Notes under the pieces: model-generated
Databases searched by the model: none
The model's input: only the letters and a program-made list of their open reading frames with translations
Told to the model about the DNA's origin: nothing
Made by a program: the position numbers and the translations under genes
Shown here: piece after piece, positions 1 through 5,057 of the stretch
Layout: every line of letters starts with the position of its first letter
How positions within the stretch are numbered: position 1 is the first letter of the stretch
Assembly: GCA_016293155.1 (NCBI GenBank)
Contig: JAEDEU010000078.1
Coordinates: 1-6,872 of the forward strand
DNA length: 6,872 nucleotides
Reading direction: 5' to 3'
From: Clostridiaceae bacterium
GTDB lineage: Bacteria > Bacillota > Clostridia > Oscillospirales > Butyricicoccaceae

Positions 1-62
1 CGAGCGGTTATTTCATATAACACTTAAAGAGGGCGCACCGTCAGCGGTATGCCTCGTTTTCT
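1..62 (-). ncRNA. Predicted small antisense-type RNA, upstream tandem copy (partial, runs off window)
   Basis: The minus strand carries a near-consensus promoter (see 69-97) whose predicted start is an A at about 62. The transcript would contain the hairpin at 29-55 and then the GAAATAACCG motif (5-14 read on the minus strand) before leaving the window. The order and spacing of parts match the complete copy at 191-288, so this is a second copy of the same RNA gene. It has no ORF: the position of the ATG seen in the other copy is ACG here. The terminator and any partner gene lie outside the window. The RNA is inferred from promoter and structure only. Confidence 0.42.
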
Positions 63-68
63 ATTTTC
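29..68 (+). terminator. Conserved hairpin with T-rich tail, copy 1
   Basis: GAGG (29-32) pairs with CCTC (52-55), and ACCG pairs with CGGT around a TCAG loop, with a small internal bulge. On the plus strand it is followed by GTTTTCTATTTTC, as expected for an intrinsic terminator of a plus-strand transcript entering from the left. On the minus strand the same hairpin sits near the 5' end of the predicted small RNA. Confidence 0.4.
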
Positions 69-97
69 AGTATACCCACATACACTTTGATTGTCAA
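69..97 (-). promoter_or_regulatory. Minus-strand sigma-A promoter, copy 1
   Basis: Read on the minus strand, TTGACA (92-97) and TATACT (69-74) are separated by exactly 17 bp. The -35 is perfect and the -10 differs from consensus at one position. The same hexamers with the same spacing recur at 295-323 although the spacer sequence differs, which argues against chance. Confidence 0.6.
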
Positions 98-143
98 GCT
101 GTCAGACTGATTTTCGCTGTACGTTCGTTGACTTCTATCCGTA

Positions 144-203
144 ATGCCTGTCGGAATACTTGTTGCAGCCCTCATTACTCTGTTCCAGATAAAAAAGAAA
201 TAA
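144..203 (+). pseudogene. Short hydrophobic lysine-tailed peptide, possible type I toxin remnant
   Basis: From the ATG at 144 the reading frame gives MPVGILVAALITLFQIKKK and stops at TAA (201-203). This is one short membrane-spanning segment with a lysine tail, the general shape of small type I toxins or holin-like peptides. No Shine-Dalgarno precedes the ATG. Upstream in this frame the codons read Leu-Leu-Ser-Val before a TGA at 129-131, while a neighbouring frame reads Thr-Phe-Val-Asp from 121; joining them needs a one-base shift near 131-135. I infer a longer toxin of about 29 residues that has lost its start by frameshift. Its stop codon lies within the terminator stem of the antisense RNA. 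It could also be chance; assignment to a named toxin family is not possible from this. Confidence 0.35.
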
Positions 204-240
204 CCGCCTCTTAGCCACCAAACTTTGAACGGTTATTTCT
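191..240 (-). terminator. Intrinsic terminator of the minus-strand small RNA
   Basis: An 11-bp perfect stem (196-206 with 230-240) is followed on the minus strand by an uninterrupted T6. On the plus strand the tail after the stem is only TAAATCGTATTTTT, so termination in the minus direction is much better supported. Confidence 0.6.
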
Positions 241-288
241 AAATCGTATTTTTGAGGGGCGCACCGTCAGCGGTATGCCTCATTTTCT
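191..288 (-). ncRNA. Predicted ~98-nt small RNA, putative type I antitoxin
   Basis: The minus strand has TTGACA-17-TATACT (295-323) with a purine start expected near 288. It also has a hairpin near the 5' end (281-254) and a 3' stem of 11 perfect base pairs (AGAAATAACCG/CGGTTATTTCT, 240 to 196, 23-nt loop) followed by six T at 196-191. The transcript would overlap the last few codons of the hydrophobic peptide at 144-203, so antisense control through a 3' overlap is the natural reading. A 14-codon ORF on this strand is not conserved in the other copy, so the RNA is probably non-coding. Promoter and terminator are seen; function is inferred. Confidence 0.5.
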
Positions 289-299
289 ATTTCCAGTAT
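254..299 (+). terminator. Conserved hairpin with T-rich tail, copy 2
   Basis: GAGG (254-257) pairs with CCTC (278-281) and ACCG with CGGT around TCAG, followed on the plus strand by ATTTTCTATTT. It is preceded by TTTTT at 249-253, which becomes AAAAA on the minus strand. It is most likely the plus-strand terminator of the former toxin transcript, and it also keeps any such transcript out of purL. Confidence 0.45.
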
Positions 300-323
300 A
301 CGTTTTAAAACCCGGTTTGTCAA
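295..323 (-). promoter_or_regulatory. Minus-strand sigma-A promoter, copy 2
   Basis: Read on the minus strand, TTGACA (318-323) and TATACT (295-300) are separated by 17 bp. It drives the predicted small RNA leftward and is divergent from the purL promoter 44 bp away. Confidence 0.65.
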
Positions 324-366
324 GAGAACGAACGCATTGCCGGATAATTTAATACATTTTGCCGCG

Positions 367-395
367 TTGACTTTTTGGTATGGGACTGATATGAT
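367..395 (+). promoter_or_regulatory. purL promoter (extended -10)
   Basis: TTGACT (367-372), a 17-bp spacer and TATGAT (390-395), with TG at 387-388 making an extended -10. Transcription should start near 402, leaving a leader of about 66 nt. That is too short for a complete purine-type riboswitch aptamer plus expression platform, and I see no such aptamer. Confidence 0.75.
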
Positions 396-413
396 AAAAA
401 AAGGTAAAAAAAC

Positions 414-446
414 CGAAAACACTGCCGGATTTTCGCAAGAGTCCGG
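414..446 (+). promoter_or_regulatory. purL leader inverted repeats, possible operator or hairpin
   Basis: Just downstream of the predicted start, CGAAAA (414-419) and TTTTCG (430-435) form an inverted repeat with a 10-bp gap. The left half sits in AAAACCGAAAAC, which resembles the PurBox recognised by Bacillus PurR (AWWWCCGAACWWT) but lacks its C. CCGGA (425-429) and TCCGG (442-446) could instead form a leader hairpin just before the ribosome binding site. The two readings are mutually exclusive as structures and neither is strong. Confidence 0.25.
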
Positions 447-467
447 ACGAAGATTATGAGGTGTATT

Positions 468-3400
468 ATGGCAGTTTTAAGATGTTTTACCGAAAAAATG
501 CCCGGCTTTGATGTAGATGCCCGCACCCTCTGCGCAAGCATGAAGTCTCAGCTCGAGCTGGATAACCTCGCCTATGTGCGCATTCTGTGCCGCTACGACG
601 TCGAGGGTCTGAGCGGTGAAGACTACGCAAAGGCAAAGAACATCGTATTCTCCGAGCCGATGGTAGACATCTGCTACGACGAGACGTTCCCGCTTCCGGA
701 GGGTGATTACACCATCCTTGCAGTCGAGGCGCTTCCGGGTCAGTTCGACCAGCGCGCGGACTCCTGCGCACAGTGTGTCCAGCTGTTGCTGCAAGGCGCA
801 CGCCCGAAGGTTGCCGCTGCAACCATCTACGTGCTCGGCGGCAAGCTCAGCGAGGCCGATCTGGATGCGATCCGCAAGTACCTGATTAACCCGGTCGATA
901 CCCGCGAGGCTTCGCTGAACAAGCCGGAAACGCTGGCAGCCAACTATGACATTCCGACCGAGGTCGATACCGTATCCGGCTTTATCTCCATGGATGAGAC
1001 CGCGCTGGATGCAATGCGCGCTTCCCTCGGTCTTGCAATGGATCTGGACGACCTCAAGTTTTTGCAGAATTACTTCGCAAACGAGGAGCACCGCGATCCG
1101 ACCATCACCGAGGTACGCATGGTGGATACCTACTGGTCCGACCACTGCCGCCATACGACCTTCCTGACCCAGATCGACAACACCGTGATTGACGATCCGA
1201 TGGTACAGGCGGCGTTTGACCGCTATCTGGCGGCGCGCGTCGAGGTCTACGGTGAGGAGAAGGCATCCAAGCGTCCGGTTACGCTGATGGATGTCGCTAC
1301 CGCAGCCGCGAAGGTGCTCAAGAAGCGCGGCTATCTGGGCAATCTGGACGAGAGCGAGGAGATCAACGCCTGCTCCATCCGCATCACCGCCAACATCGAC
1401 GGCAAGGAAGAGCCGTGGCTGCTGATGTTCAAGAACGAGACCCACAACCATCCGACCGAGATCGAGCCGTTCGGCGGCGCTGCAACCTGCCTCGGCGGCG
1501 CAATCCGCGACCCGCTCTCCGGCAGAAGCTATGTCTATCAGGCAATGCGCGTCACCGGCGCGGGCGACCCGACCGTTCCGCTGAACGAAACGCTGGAGCA
1601 CAAGCTGCCGCAGCGCAAGCTGTGCACCACCGCCGCAGCAGGATATTCCTCCTACGGCAACCAGATCGGTCTGGCTACCGGTCTTGTACACGAGATCTAC
1701 CATCCGGGCTACGTCGCAAAGCGCATGGAAATCGGCGCGGTTGTCGGCGCGGCTCCGATTGAAAACGTCATCCGCGAGGTTCCGGATCCGGGCGATATCA
1801 TCATCCTGCTCGGCGGACGCACCGGTCGTGACGGCTGCGGCGGCGCAACCGGTTCCTCCAAGAGCCATACCGCAGAATCCCTTGAGACCTGCGGCGCAGA
1901 GGTTCAGAAGGGCAATCCGCCGGAGGAACGCAAGATTCAGCGTCTGTTCCGCAATCCGGAGGCAACCCGCATGATCCGCCGCTGCAACGACTTCGGCGCG
2001 GGCGGCGTATCCGTCGCCATCGGCGAGCTGGCAGACGGTCTGGACATCGACCTGAACGCAGTTCCGAAGAAGTATGACGGTCTGGACGGCACCGAGCTGG
2101 CGATCTCCGAGTCTCAGGAGCGTATGGCGGTTGTCGTTGCGGCTGAGAACGTCGAAAAGTTCATCGAGCTGGCAAACAGCGAGAACATCGAGGCAACCGT
2201 GGTTGCAAAGGTCACCGACACCGGCCGCCTGCGCATGAGCTGGAACGGCAAGTTCATCGCGGACGTTTCCCGTGACTTCCTCAACACCAACGGCGCATCC
2301 AAGCACGCAGAGGCCTCCGTTTCCGCACAGAGCGCACCGGATATCTCCTGCGCACCGGCAGGCGACACCCTCTCCGAGAAGCTGCTCAACCACGCTGCCG
2401 CACTGAACATCTGTCTGGAGCGCGGTCTGACCGAGCGCTTCGACGGCTCCATCGGCGCATCCTCCGTCTTTATGCCGTACGGCGGCAAGAATCAGCTGAC
2501 CCCGACGCAGGTCATGGCGGCAACCCTGCCGACCGCAGGTCAGTGCTCCACCGCTTCGGTTATGGCATTCGGCTTCGACCCGTATTTCACCGAGCAGAAC
2601 CCGTTCCTCGGCGCTTCCGCAGCCGTCATTGAATCGGTTGCAAAGCTGGTCGCTGCGGGCTGTGACTTCAAGACTGCATACCTCACCTTCCAGGAATACT
2701 TCGAGCGCCTGAACCGCGATCCGGAAAAGTTCGGCAAGCCGCTTTCCGCACTGCTCGGCGCATATGATGCACAGATCAACCTGCATCTGGCAGCCATCGG
2801 CGGCAAGGACTCCATGTCCGGCACCTTTGACGAGATGCACGTTCCGCCGACGCTGGTTTCCTTCGCAATCGCTCCGCAGGAGGCGGACAACCTGATCTCT
2901 CCGGAGTTCAAGTCTGCCGGCAACCGCGTTTACTTCTTCGACGCTGCCTACGGCGAGGACGGCGCTCCGGACTATGAGAAGATCATGGTCATGTGGGAGA
3001 CCGTTGCCAAGCTGATCGCGGACAAGAAGGTTGTCTCCGCATGGGCGACCTCTGTCGGCGGCATCGCCGAGGGCATCTGCAAGATGGCAATCGGCAATGA
3101 CATCGGTTTCGAGTTTGATCCGTCCTTCCCGACCGAGGGTCTGTTCCTCAAGAACTTCGGCGGCATTATTGTCGAGTGCACCGAGGAGCTGCCGTTCGAG
3201 TGGCAGATCGGCGTGACCACCGACAAGCAGGGCATTTCCATCGCAGGCGAGACGGTTTCTCTGGACGCGCTCAAGGCGGCCTTCGAGGGCACCTTGGAGT
3301 CCGTATTCCCGACCCGCGCGGATGCAGGCGACGAGGTTCCGGTCAAGCCGAGCTGGACCGAGCGCAACACCTCCGCTCCGTGCGTCAAGACCGCAAAGCC

Positions 3401-4193
3401 GGTCGCTGTCATTCCGGTATTCCCGGGCACCAACTGCGAGTATGACACCGCAAAGGCAGTGGAAACCGCAGGCGGCGAGGCAAAGATCGTTGTCGTCCGC
3501 AACCTGACCCAATCCATGCTGGAGGCCTCCGCCGAGGAGCTGGAGAAGGCAATCCGCGGCGCTCAGATGATGATCCTGCCGGGCGGCTTCTCCGGCGGCG
3601 ACGAGCCGGACGGCTCCGGCAAGTTCATCGCATCCTTCCTGCGCGCTCCGGCAATCTCGGATGCCATCGGCGACCTGCTGGACAACCGCGACGGTCTGAT
3701 GCTGGGCATCTGCAACGGCTTCCAGGCACTGGTCAAGCTGGGACTCCTGCCTTACGGCAAGATCCGCGAGATGGACGCATCCTGCCCGACCCTGACCTTC
3801 AACCTCATCAACCGTCACCAGTCGCGCTACGCGCTGACCCGTGTCGCTTCGGTCAAGTCCCCGTGGCTGTCCTCCTGCGAGGTCGGCGACATCCACGCAA
3901 TCCCGTTCTCCCACGGTGAGGGCCGCTTCGTCGCTCCGCGCGAGGAGATCGACCGCCTGATCGCAAATGGACAGGTCGCATTCCAGTACGTCGATTTCGA
4001 CGGCAATCCGTCCATGGACATCGCGTTCAACCCGAACGGCGCAATGTGTGCAATCGAGGGCATCTGCTCTCCGGACGGCCGTGTCCTCGGCAAGATGGGT
4101 CACTCCGAGCGCTGGAATCCGTATGTCGGCAAGAACATTTATGGCGAAAAGTATCAGCCGTTGTTTGAAAACGGTGTAAAGTACTTTAAGTAA
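468..4193 (+). CDS. purL: Phosphoribosylformylglycinamidine synthase, single-chain clostridial type
   Basis: This cytoplasmic enzyme of de novo purine synthesis converts FGAR, ATP and glutamine to FGAM, ADP, phosphate and glutamate. The 1241-residue chain holds all modules that Bacillus splits into PurS, PurL and PurQ. A PurS-like N-terminus is followed by a YWSDHCRH motif (222-229), ETHNHP (324-329, first AIRS-like half), a glycine-rich GGRTGRDG (449-456), GGKDSM (778-783, second half) and a C-terminal class I glutamine amidotransferase starting near PVFPGTN (983-989). The amidotransferase triad is visible: Cys1082 in GICNGF, His1149 and Glu1151 in SHGEGRF. I chose the ATG at 468 because an in-frame ATG at 456 overlaps the Shine-Dalgarno GAGGTG (458-463). 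It is flanked by its own promoter and terminator, so it is probably monocistronic. Codon use is strongly biased (CGC, CCG, CTG, GAG), as in highly expressed genes. No key residue is missing. Confidence 0.97.
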   Translation: MAVLRCFTEKMPGFDVDARTLCASMKSQLELDNLAYVRILCRYDVEGLSGEDYAKAKNIVFSEPMVDICYDETFPLPEGDYTILAVEALPGQFDQRADSCAQCVQLLLQGARPKVAAATIYVLGGKLSEADLDAIRKYLINPVDTREASLNKPETLAANYDIPTEVDTVSGFISMDETALDAMRASLGLAMDLDDLKFLQNYFANEEHRDPTITEVRMVDTYWSDHCRHTTFLTQIDNTVIDDPMVQAAFDRYLAARVEVYGEEKASKRPVTLMDVATAAAKVLKKRGYLGNLDESEEINACSIRITANIDGKEEPWLLMFKNETHNHPTEIEPFGGAATCLGGAIRDPLSGRSYVYQAMRVTGAGDPTVPLNETLEHKLPQRKLCTTAAAGYSSYGNQIGLATGLVHEIYHPGYVAKRMEIGAVVGAAPIENVIREVPDPGDIIILLGGRTGRDGCGGATGSSKSHTAESLETCGAEVQKGNPPEERKIQRLFRNPEATRMIRRCNDFGAGGVSVAIGELADGLDIDLNAVPKKYDGLDGTELAISESQERMAVVVAAENVEKFIELANSENIEATVVAKVTDTGRLRMSWNGKFIADVSRDFLNTNGASKHAEASVSAQSAPDISCAPAGDTLSEKLLNHAAALNICLERGLTERFDGSIGASSVFMPYGGKNQLTPTQVMAATLPTAGQCSTASVMAFGFDPYFTEQNPFLGASAAVIESVAKLVAAGCDFKTAYLTFQEYFERLNRDPEKFGKPLSALLGAYDAQINLHLAAIGGKDSMSGTFDEMHVPPTLVSFAIAPQEADNLISPEFKSAGNRVYFFDAAYGEDGAPDYEKIMVMWETVAKLIADKKVVSAWATSVGGIAEGICKMAIGNDIGFEFDPSFPTEGLFLKNFGGIIVECTEELPFEWQIGVTTDKQGISIAGETVSLDALKAAFEGTLESVFPTRADAGDEVPVKPSWTERNTSAPCVKTAKPVAVIPVFPGTNCEYDTAKAVETAGGEAKIVVVRNLTQSMLEASAEELEKAIRGAQMMILPGGFSGGDEPDGSGKFIASFLRAPAISDAIGDLLDNRDGLMLGICNGFQALVKLGLLPYGKIREMDASCPTLTFNLINRHQSRYALTRVASVKSPWLSSCEVGDIHAIPFSHGEGRFVAPREEIDRLIANGQVAFQYVDFDGNPSMDIAFNPNGAMCAIEGICSPDGRVLGKMGHSERWNPYVGKNIYGEKYQPLFENGVKYFK

Positions 4194-4222
4194 GCGCATA
4201 AGCTGTAAAAACTGAACGAAAT

Positions 4223-4268
4223 AACCGCTTCGGCGCCGGATTTTCCGGACTGCCGAAGCGGTTTCTTG
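4223..4268 (+). terminator. purL intrinsic terminator
   Basis: A 12-bp perfect stem, AACCGCTTCGGC (4223-4234) with GCCGAAGCGGTT (4252-4263), encloses a second small CCGG/CCGG hairpin. It is followed by TTTCTTGTTTGTT from 4262. It lies 30 bp after the purL stop. Confidence 0.88.
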
Positions 4269-4345
4269 TTTGTTCGACGGTCTGCGCGGCGCGGTCAGGC
4301 GGAATGCCTTTACAGAGAAAGACGGTCGATTCCGGTCGTTTCGTG

Positions 4346-4374
4346 TTGACAAATGCCCATTGACCAGCCATAAT
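4346..4374 (+). promoter_or_regulatory. Promoter of the small peptide transcript
   Basis: TTGACA (4346-4351), a 17-bp spacer and CATAAT (4369-4374): a perfect -35 and a -10 with one mismatch. Transcription should begin near G4381. The strength and perfect spacing argue that the short ORF 40 bp downstream is a genuine gene. Confidence 0.75.
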
Positions 4375-4380
4375 AAACGT

Positions 4381-4420
4381 GTTACCGCCCCGATACTGGT
4401 AGCAGGAAGGGGGTTATTAG
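4381..4420 (+). promoter_or_regulatory. Structured 5' leader of the small peptide mRNA
   Basis: The first seven bases, GTTACCG (4381-4387), are exactly complementary to CGGTAAC (4510-4516), just after the peptide stop, so the 5' end can pair with the 3' region. CCCC (4388-4391) can pair with GGGG inside the Shine-Dalgarno tract (4404-4413), and CTGGT (4396-4400) with ACCAG (4515-4519). Such pairings would limit translation, as known for Fst and Hok mRNAs. They are predicted by eye only. Confidence 0.4.
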
Positions 4421-4441
4421 ATGGACATCACTTTATCTTTT
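4413..4441. repeat. Direct repeat copy 1 over the peptide start codon
   Basis: GTTATTAGATGG (4413-4424) and TCACTTTATCTTTT (4428-4441) recur in the same order and fused, without the intervening ACA, at 4589-4614. The repeat spans the last base of the Shine-Dalgarno tract, the ATG and the first seven codons. It is therefore the site where the minus-strand RNA can pair with the mRNA. Confidence 0.85.
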
Positions 4442-4504
4442 TTCATTTCTGTCGCAGCAAGTGTAACTGCCTACTACATTTGCAAATGGCTGGACAGAGA
4501 TTAA
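4421..4504 (+). CDS. 27-residue hydrophobic peptide, putative Fst-like type I toxin
   Basis: The ORF has a very strong Shine-Dalgarno (AGGAAGGGGG, 4404-4413, 7 nt from ATG) and its own consensus promoter. It encodes a short acidic start (Met-Asp-Ile-Thr), a single hydrophobic segment (about residues 5-21) and the charged tail KWLDRD. Size, one membrane span and a polar tail after a Trp-Leu pair are typical of the Fst/PepA1 class of membrane-acting type I toxins, but the Pro-rich core of classical Fst (AP..VG) is absent. The transcript faces a convergent small RNA that can pair with its start region, as in the pAD1 par locus. The peptide is probably toxic at the inner face of the membrane when not repressed; this is inferred from architecture. 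The alternative is a non-toxic leader peptide, which does not explain the antisense gene. Confidence 0.72.
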   Translation: MDITLSFFISVAASVTAYYICKWLDRD

Positions 4505-4544
4505 ACTGCCGGTAACCAGCCTCGGTTTGTTTGCGCCGTAAAGC

Positions 4545-4583
4545 AAAAAGAACGTCCTGAGAGCTGCAACTCTCAGGACGTTC
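4545..4583 (-). terminator. Shared 14-bp stem-loop, terminator for the minus-strand RNA
   Basis: GAACGTCCTGAGAG (4550-4563) pairs perfectly with CTCTCAGGACGTTC (4570-4583) around a 6-nt loop. On the minus strand it is followed by TTTTTGCTTT, a good intrinsic terminator. On the plus strand the tail is only GTCATGTTATTAG, so termination of the peptide mRNA here may be partial; the stem probably still defines its 3' end. Confidence 0.82.
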
Positions 4584-4588
4584 GTCAT

Positions 4589-4614
4589 GTTATTAGATGG
4601 TCACTTTATCTTTT
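4589..4614. repeat. Direct repeat copy 2, inside the antisense RNA gene
   Basis: GTTATTAGATGG followed directly by TCACTTTATCTTTT, identical to the two blocks at 4413-4441 except for the missing ACA. Here the ATG is not followed by the peptide frame. Its role is to give the small RNA its pairing sequence. Confidence 0.85.
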
Positions 4615-4624
4615 GCCTGTGTTC

Positions 4625-4653
4625 ATTATATTCCAACCTGCCCGCAAAGTCAA
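4625..4653 (-). promoter_or_regulatory. Promoter of the antisense RNA
   Basis: Read on the minus strand, TTGACT (4648-4653), a 17-bp spacer and TATAAT (4625-4630): one mismatch from full consensus. It looks at least as strong as the peptide promoter, as expected if the unstable antitoxin RNA must be in excess. An AAATCA-AAA-TGATTT palindrome lies just upstream (4666-4680), of unknown meaning. Confidence 0.78.
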
Positions 4654-4696
4654 TGGTGCCCCGACAAATCAAAATGATTTTCTCCTCTCCGGAATA

Positions 4697-4718
4697 TATT
4701 TAGATTTTTTTCTAAATA
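4697..4718. promoter_or_regulatory. Operator 1 of the sdpRI operon
   Basis: TATTTAGA (4697-4704), six bases, TCTAAATA (4711-4718): a perfect inverted repeat ending 4 bp before the -35. The same arms with the same 6-bp gap recur at 4753-4774, 56 bp away. It is most likely the binding site of the ArsR-type repressor encoded just downstream. Confidence 0.7.
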
Positions 4719-4722
4719 AGGA

Positions 4723-4751
4723 TTGACATCATGCTCCGCGCGTGTTATTCT
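4723..4751 (+). promoter_or_regulatory. sdpRI operon promoter
   Basis: TTGACA (4723-4728), a 17-bp spacer and TATTCT (4746-4751). It is bracketed by the two operators, the second covering the expected start at about 4758, so repressor bound there would block transcription. Confidence 0.72.
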
Positions 4752-4776
4752 TTATTTAGAAAATCTTCTAAATAAA
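4751..4776. promoter_or_regulatory. Operator 2 of the sdpRI operon
   Basis: TTTATTTAGA (4751-4760), six bases, TCTAAATAAA (4767-4776): 10-bp perfect arms containing the core of operator 1. It overlaps the last base of the -10 and the transcription start, and ends just before the Shine-Dalgarno GGAGG (4778-4782). Confidence 0.72.
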
Positions 4777-4789
4777 TGGAGGCGGTACG

Positions 4790-5056
4790 ATGGGCTTTCA
4801 GAAAACCTTCAAGGCACTTTCCGACCGCACCCGCCGGGAAATCCTCGATCTGCTCAAAAACGGTCCGCTCTCCGCGGGCGAGATCGGCGAGCACTTCGAC
4901 ATGACGGGCGCGAGCATCTCCCACCACCTGTCCGTCCTCAAGGACGCAGGACTGGTGGACACGGAAAAGCGCGGAACCTTTATTTACTACGAGCTGAATC
5001 TCACGGTGATGCAGGAAATCACCGCGTGGATCGCTTCACTTCAGGGAGGGAATTGA
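4790..5056 (+). CDS. sdpR: ArsR-family winged-helix repressor, SdpR-like autorepressor
   Basis: This 88-residue protein has the full ArsR fold: FKALSDRTRREIL (7-19) in helix 1, a helix-turn-helix with recognition helix near TGASISHHLSVLKDAGL (39-55), and a wing around KRGTFIYY (60-67). It has no cysteine, so it is not a thiol metal sensor. With sdpI starting one base after its stop, it matches Bacillus SdpR, which represses sdpRI until SdpI at the membrane sequesters it. The start is set by GGAGG (4778-4782) 7 nt upstream. Two identical operators flank its promoter, so autorepression is likely. The subfamily is given by the sdpI neighbour as much as by the sequence. Confidence 0.88.
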   Translation: MGFQKTFKALSDRTRREILDLLKNGPLSAGEIGEHFDMTGASISHHLSVLKDAGLVDTEKRGTFIYYELNLTVMQEITAWIASLQGGN

Positions 5057-5057
5057 T

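Larger units (their letters stand above)
5..98. repeat. Direct repeat unit, copy 1 (pairs with 230-324)
   Basis: This unit starts with CGGTTATTTC, continues with a GAGG...CCTC hairpin and a T-rich tail, and ends with AGTATA-17-TGTCAA. The same ordered elements recur at 230-324, about 225 bp downstream. The hairpin and the hexamers are nearly identical between copies, while the 17-bp spacer and the segment before the hairpin have diverged. That pattern suggests selection on the promoter and the hairpin rather than a recent duplication. Confidence 0.75.
230..324. repeat. Direct repeat unit, copy 2 (pairs with 5-98)
   Basis: This copy has the same order of elements as copy 1: CGGTTATTTC, a GAGG...CCTC hairpin, a T-rich tail, AGTATA, 17 bp, TGTCAA. 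The hairpin sequence from CGCACCG to TGCCTC is identical in both copies. Confidence 0.75.
4543..4618 (-). ncRNA. Antisense RNA, putative type I antitoxin (~76 nt)
   Basis: A consensus minus-strand promoter (4625-4653) predicts a start at about A4618 and the RNA ends at a stem-loop with a T5GCTTT tail near 4543. The 5' part, transcribed from 4614-4589, is complementary over 12 plus 14 bases to the peptide mRNA at 4413-4424 and 4428-4441, covering the start codon. The 3' stem is the same DNA as the 3' stem of the peptide mRNA, so the loops are also complementary. Convergent genes, shared stem and direct repeats correspond point by point to RNA I/RNA II of the pAD1 par system, where RNA II is 66 nt. 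It should block translation of the peptide by pairing. Confidence 0.72.

Noticed and set aside
238..282. A 14-codon ORF on the minus strand inside the small RNA
   Set aside because: The corresponding start is ACG in copy 1 and the frame after the hairpin diverges, so coding is not conserved.
456..467. In-frame upstream ATG that would add Met-Arg-Cys-Ile to PurL
   Set aside because: This ATG overlaps the GAGGTG Shine-Dalgarno that serves the ATG at 468, and nothing like a ribosome binding site precedes it.
402..467. Purine riboswitch in the purL leader
   Set aside because: The leader is about 66 nt and shows none of the conserved three-way-junction core, so no aptamer can be supported.
4218..4227. 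The 10-mer GAAATAACCG before the purL terminator, identical to that at 197-206
   Set aside because: Flanking sequence and stem are different, and no promoter or hairpin unit accompanies it, so a coincidental or stem-related match is the simplest reading.
477..4352. A 1291-codon open frame on the minus strand opposite purL
   Set aside because: It is a shadow of the strong codon bias of purL. The translation is low-complexity in character, has no recognisable domain, lacks a ribosome binding site and covers a gene with every catalytic motif intact.
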